Shown: positions 63,335 through 64,000 of the stretch, piece by piece
How the letters are laid out: each line of letters opens with the position of its first letter
Numbering within the stretch: position 1 is the stretch's first letter
Source: Bradyrhizobium sp. JYMT SZCCT0180
GTDB taxonomy: Bacteria > Pseudomonadota > Alphaproteobacteria > Rhizobiales > Xanthobacteraceae
DNA: 64,000 bases
Direction of reading: 5' to 3'
Assembly (NCBI RefSeq): GCF_018130165.1
Contig: NZ_JAFCLZ010000037.1
Location: 1 to 64,000 of the forward strand
Program-made: the position numbers and the translations under genes
Notes under the pieces: generated by a model
Databases searched by the model: none
Seen by the model: the letters and a program-made list of their open reading frames with translations, nothing else
Told to the model about the DNA's origin: nothing

Positions 63335-63368
63335 AAAAAGACCGGACGCCGCCAAGCGCCCGGTCCGG
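63335..63368 (-). terminator. Rho-independent terminator of the Flp pilin gene
   Basis: Read on the minus strand, a GGACCGGGCGC arm, a short TTGGC loop and a GGCGTCCGGTC arm are followed by TTTTT (63335-63339). It lies about 47 bp after the pilin stop codon. Stem and U-tract are both present, a full intrinsic terminator. Confidence 0.8.
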
Positions 63369-63414
63369 AAAAGTTGGTAGACGTGCTGCCGATTGGACCG
63401 GCAGTTGCGTCGAA

Positions 63415-63579
63415 TTATTTCAACGATGTGCTGATGCTATCAAAGTTGCCGCTGAGCTTGGTGCCAACGCCCTGCACAGCCGTGATGATCGCAATCGCAA
63501 TTCCGGCGGCGATCAGGCCGTATTCGATCGCCGTGGCACCTGTTTCGTCCTTGAAAAACGACAAAATGAGAGACTTCAT
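63415..63579 (-). CDS. Flp/Fap-type type IVb pilin
   Basis: 54 residues: MKSLILSFFKDETGATAIEY, then GLIAAGIAIAIITAVQGVGT and a final KLSGNFDSISTSLK. The G14/A15 prepilin cleavage site and E19 (+5) are in the exact Flp pilin pattern, followed by the long hydrophobic helix. GAGGTTG precedes the start. Flp pilins build tad pili for adhesion. No cpa/tad assembly genes lie nearby, so this is a solitary pilin gene with its own terminator. Confidence 0.9.
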   Translation of the reverse strand: MKSLILSFFKDETGATAIEYGLIAAGIAIAIITAVQGVGTKLSGNFDSISTSLK

Positions 63580-63751
63580 GGCGGTTCAACCTCTGTTGTC
63601 GTAAACACGGAACCAGGCCCCCCGGTTCCTGTCTTTGGAACTACGGGTAAAAATCTAAATTGATCTAATCACCTAGGCGGAACTTTTCGCGATATTATGT
63701 ATCGAAATTTGCTCAAGTTTGAGCTTTCCGCTGTTTTCTCGTGGTTCCCCA

Positions 63752-64000
63752 ATGACATCCACTCCTGCTACCTCCCGTGCGGCCTTCGCGGTCGGCACTG
63801 AGACCGCCGCCAAACTTGTCGTCGATATACTTACCGAAGTCTTTTTTGAGGGGCAGGCCGCCATCGCCGCGTTTGAGGGTCCGGGCGGCCGCTGGGATGT
63901 CATCTTGCATTTTGCCGTCGCGCCGGACCAGGCGCTGGTGCGCCAGCTCGTGACCAACGCCGCCGGCGAGGAAGCCGCGAAGACCATCGTCTTCGACACG
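63752..64000 (+). CDS. prmA: Ribosomal protein L11 methyltransferase, 5' end
   Basis: The first 83 codons, open to the window edge. MTSTPATSRAAFAVGTETAA, ILTEVFFEGQAAIAAFEGPG and WDVILHFAVAPDQALVRQLV resemble the N-terminal substrate-recognition domain of alphaproteobacterial PrmA, which trimethylates ribosomal protein L11. The SAM-binding domain lies beyond the window. Recognition is from memory of related sequences, as no catalytic motif is visible yet. Confidence 0.7.
   Translation, partial: MTSTPATSRAAFAVGTETAAKLVVDILTEVFFEGQAAIAAFEGPGGRWDVILHFAVAPDQALVRQLVTNAAGEEAAKTIVFDT

Overview
The window looks like chromosomal DNA of an alphaproteobacterium of the Bradyrhizobium group. This is inferred from the high GC, codon use close to saturation with G/C at third positions, the palindromic intergenic repeats typical of that lineage, and many small proteins of a kind common there. 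I saw no rRNA, tRNA, CRISPR array, transposase or phage structural gene. Strong Shine-Dalgarno sites and frequent ATGA or TGATG overlaps fix most starts.

Layout. 1-6.6 kb: a secreted hydrolase and a TPR protein, then a complete bufferin-type metallophore locus: two paralogous Cys-rich secreted peptides, a DUF692/MNIO enzyme and a DUF2063 partner, followed closely by a secreted HExxH peptidase. The two peptide genes have similar GTAACC/CGTA promoter-like elements and palindromes after them. 6.7-10.6 kb: a His-rich Spy-like protein, a D-lactate/glycolate-type FAD dehydrogenase, a thioesterase and a DUF1328 membrane peptide. 10.9-14.1 kb: a UvrD-type helicase carrying an in-frame palindromic repeat insertion, and a hicAB pair with frameshifted hicA. 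14.4-19.9 kb: a five-gene peptide-type ABC importer operon. 19.9-25 kb: a transglutaminase, small secreted proteins and a 671-residue coiled-coil Spy-like protein. 25-29.6 kb: a polytopic membrane protein with a HAD-UbiA fusion, a VOC protein, DUF2798 and an MXKDX repeat protein. 29.7-36.4 kb: MFS and LysE exporters, a cupin, a thioredoxin-fold oxidoreductase, and a LysR regulator divergent from 3-hydroxybutyrate dehydrogenase and a patatin. A 9-mer, GGCATTTCA, recurs in the two divergent promoter regions around this regulator.

36.7-47.1 kb is accessory in character: many short proteins of unknown function, a muramidase-like protein, TPR and NTF2-like proteins, a Crp-type regulator, and two paralogous small zinc-ribbon proteins. 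47.3-52.7 kb holds a ThDP-dependent decarboxylase-like enzyme, an NDH-2-like flavoprotein, a hydrolase-adenylate cyclase fusion and a cupin. 52.7-53.9 kb has no convincing gene but contains a computable cloverleaf-like structure and a palindromic element. 53.9-64 kb: an OmpA-family protein, an ABC-2 exporter pair, an L,D-transpeptidase, a YeeE/YedE pair, a fused membrane/spermidine-synthase-like protein, a PYROXD2-like oxidoreductase, a solitary Flp pilin and the start of prmA.

The most interesting items are the bufferin locus with its linked peptidase and repeated promoter, the palindromic element domesticated inside the helicase gene, the cloverleaf element at 53.3 kb, and the LysR-flanking repeats. 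All function calls come from reading the translated sequence; no database search was possible.
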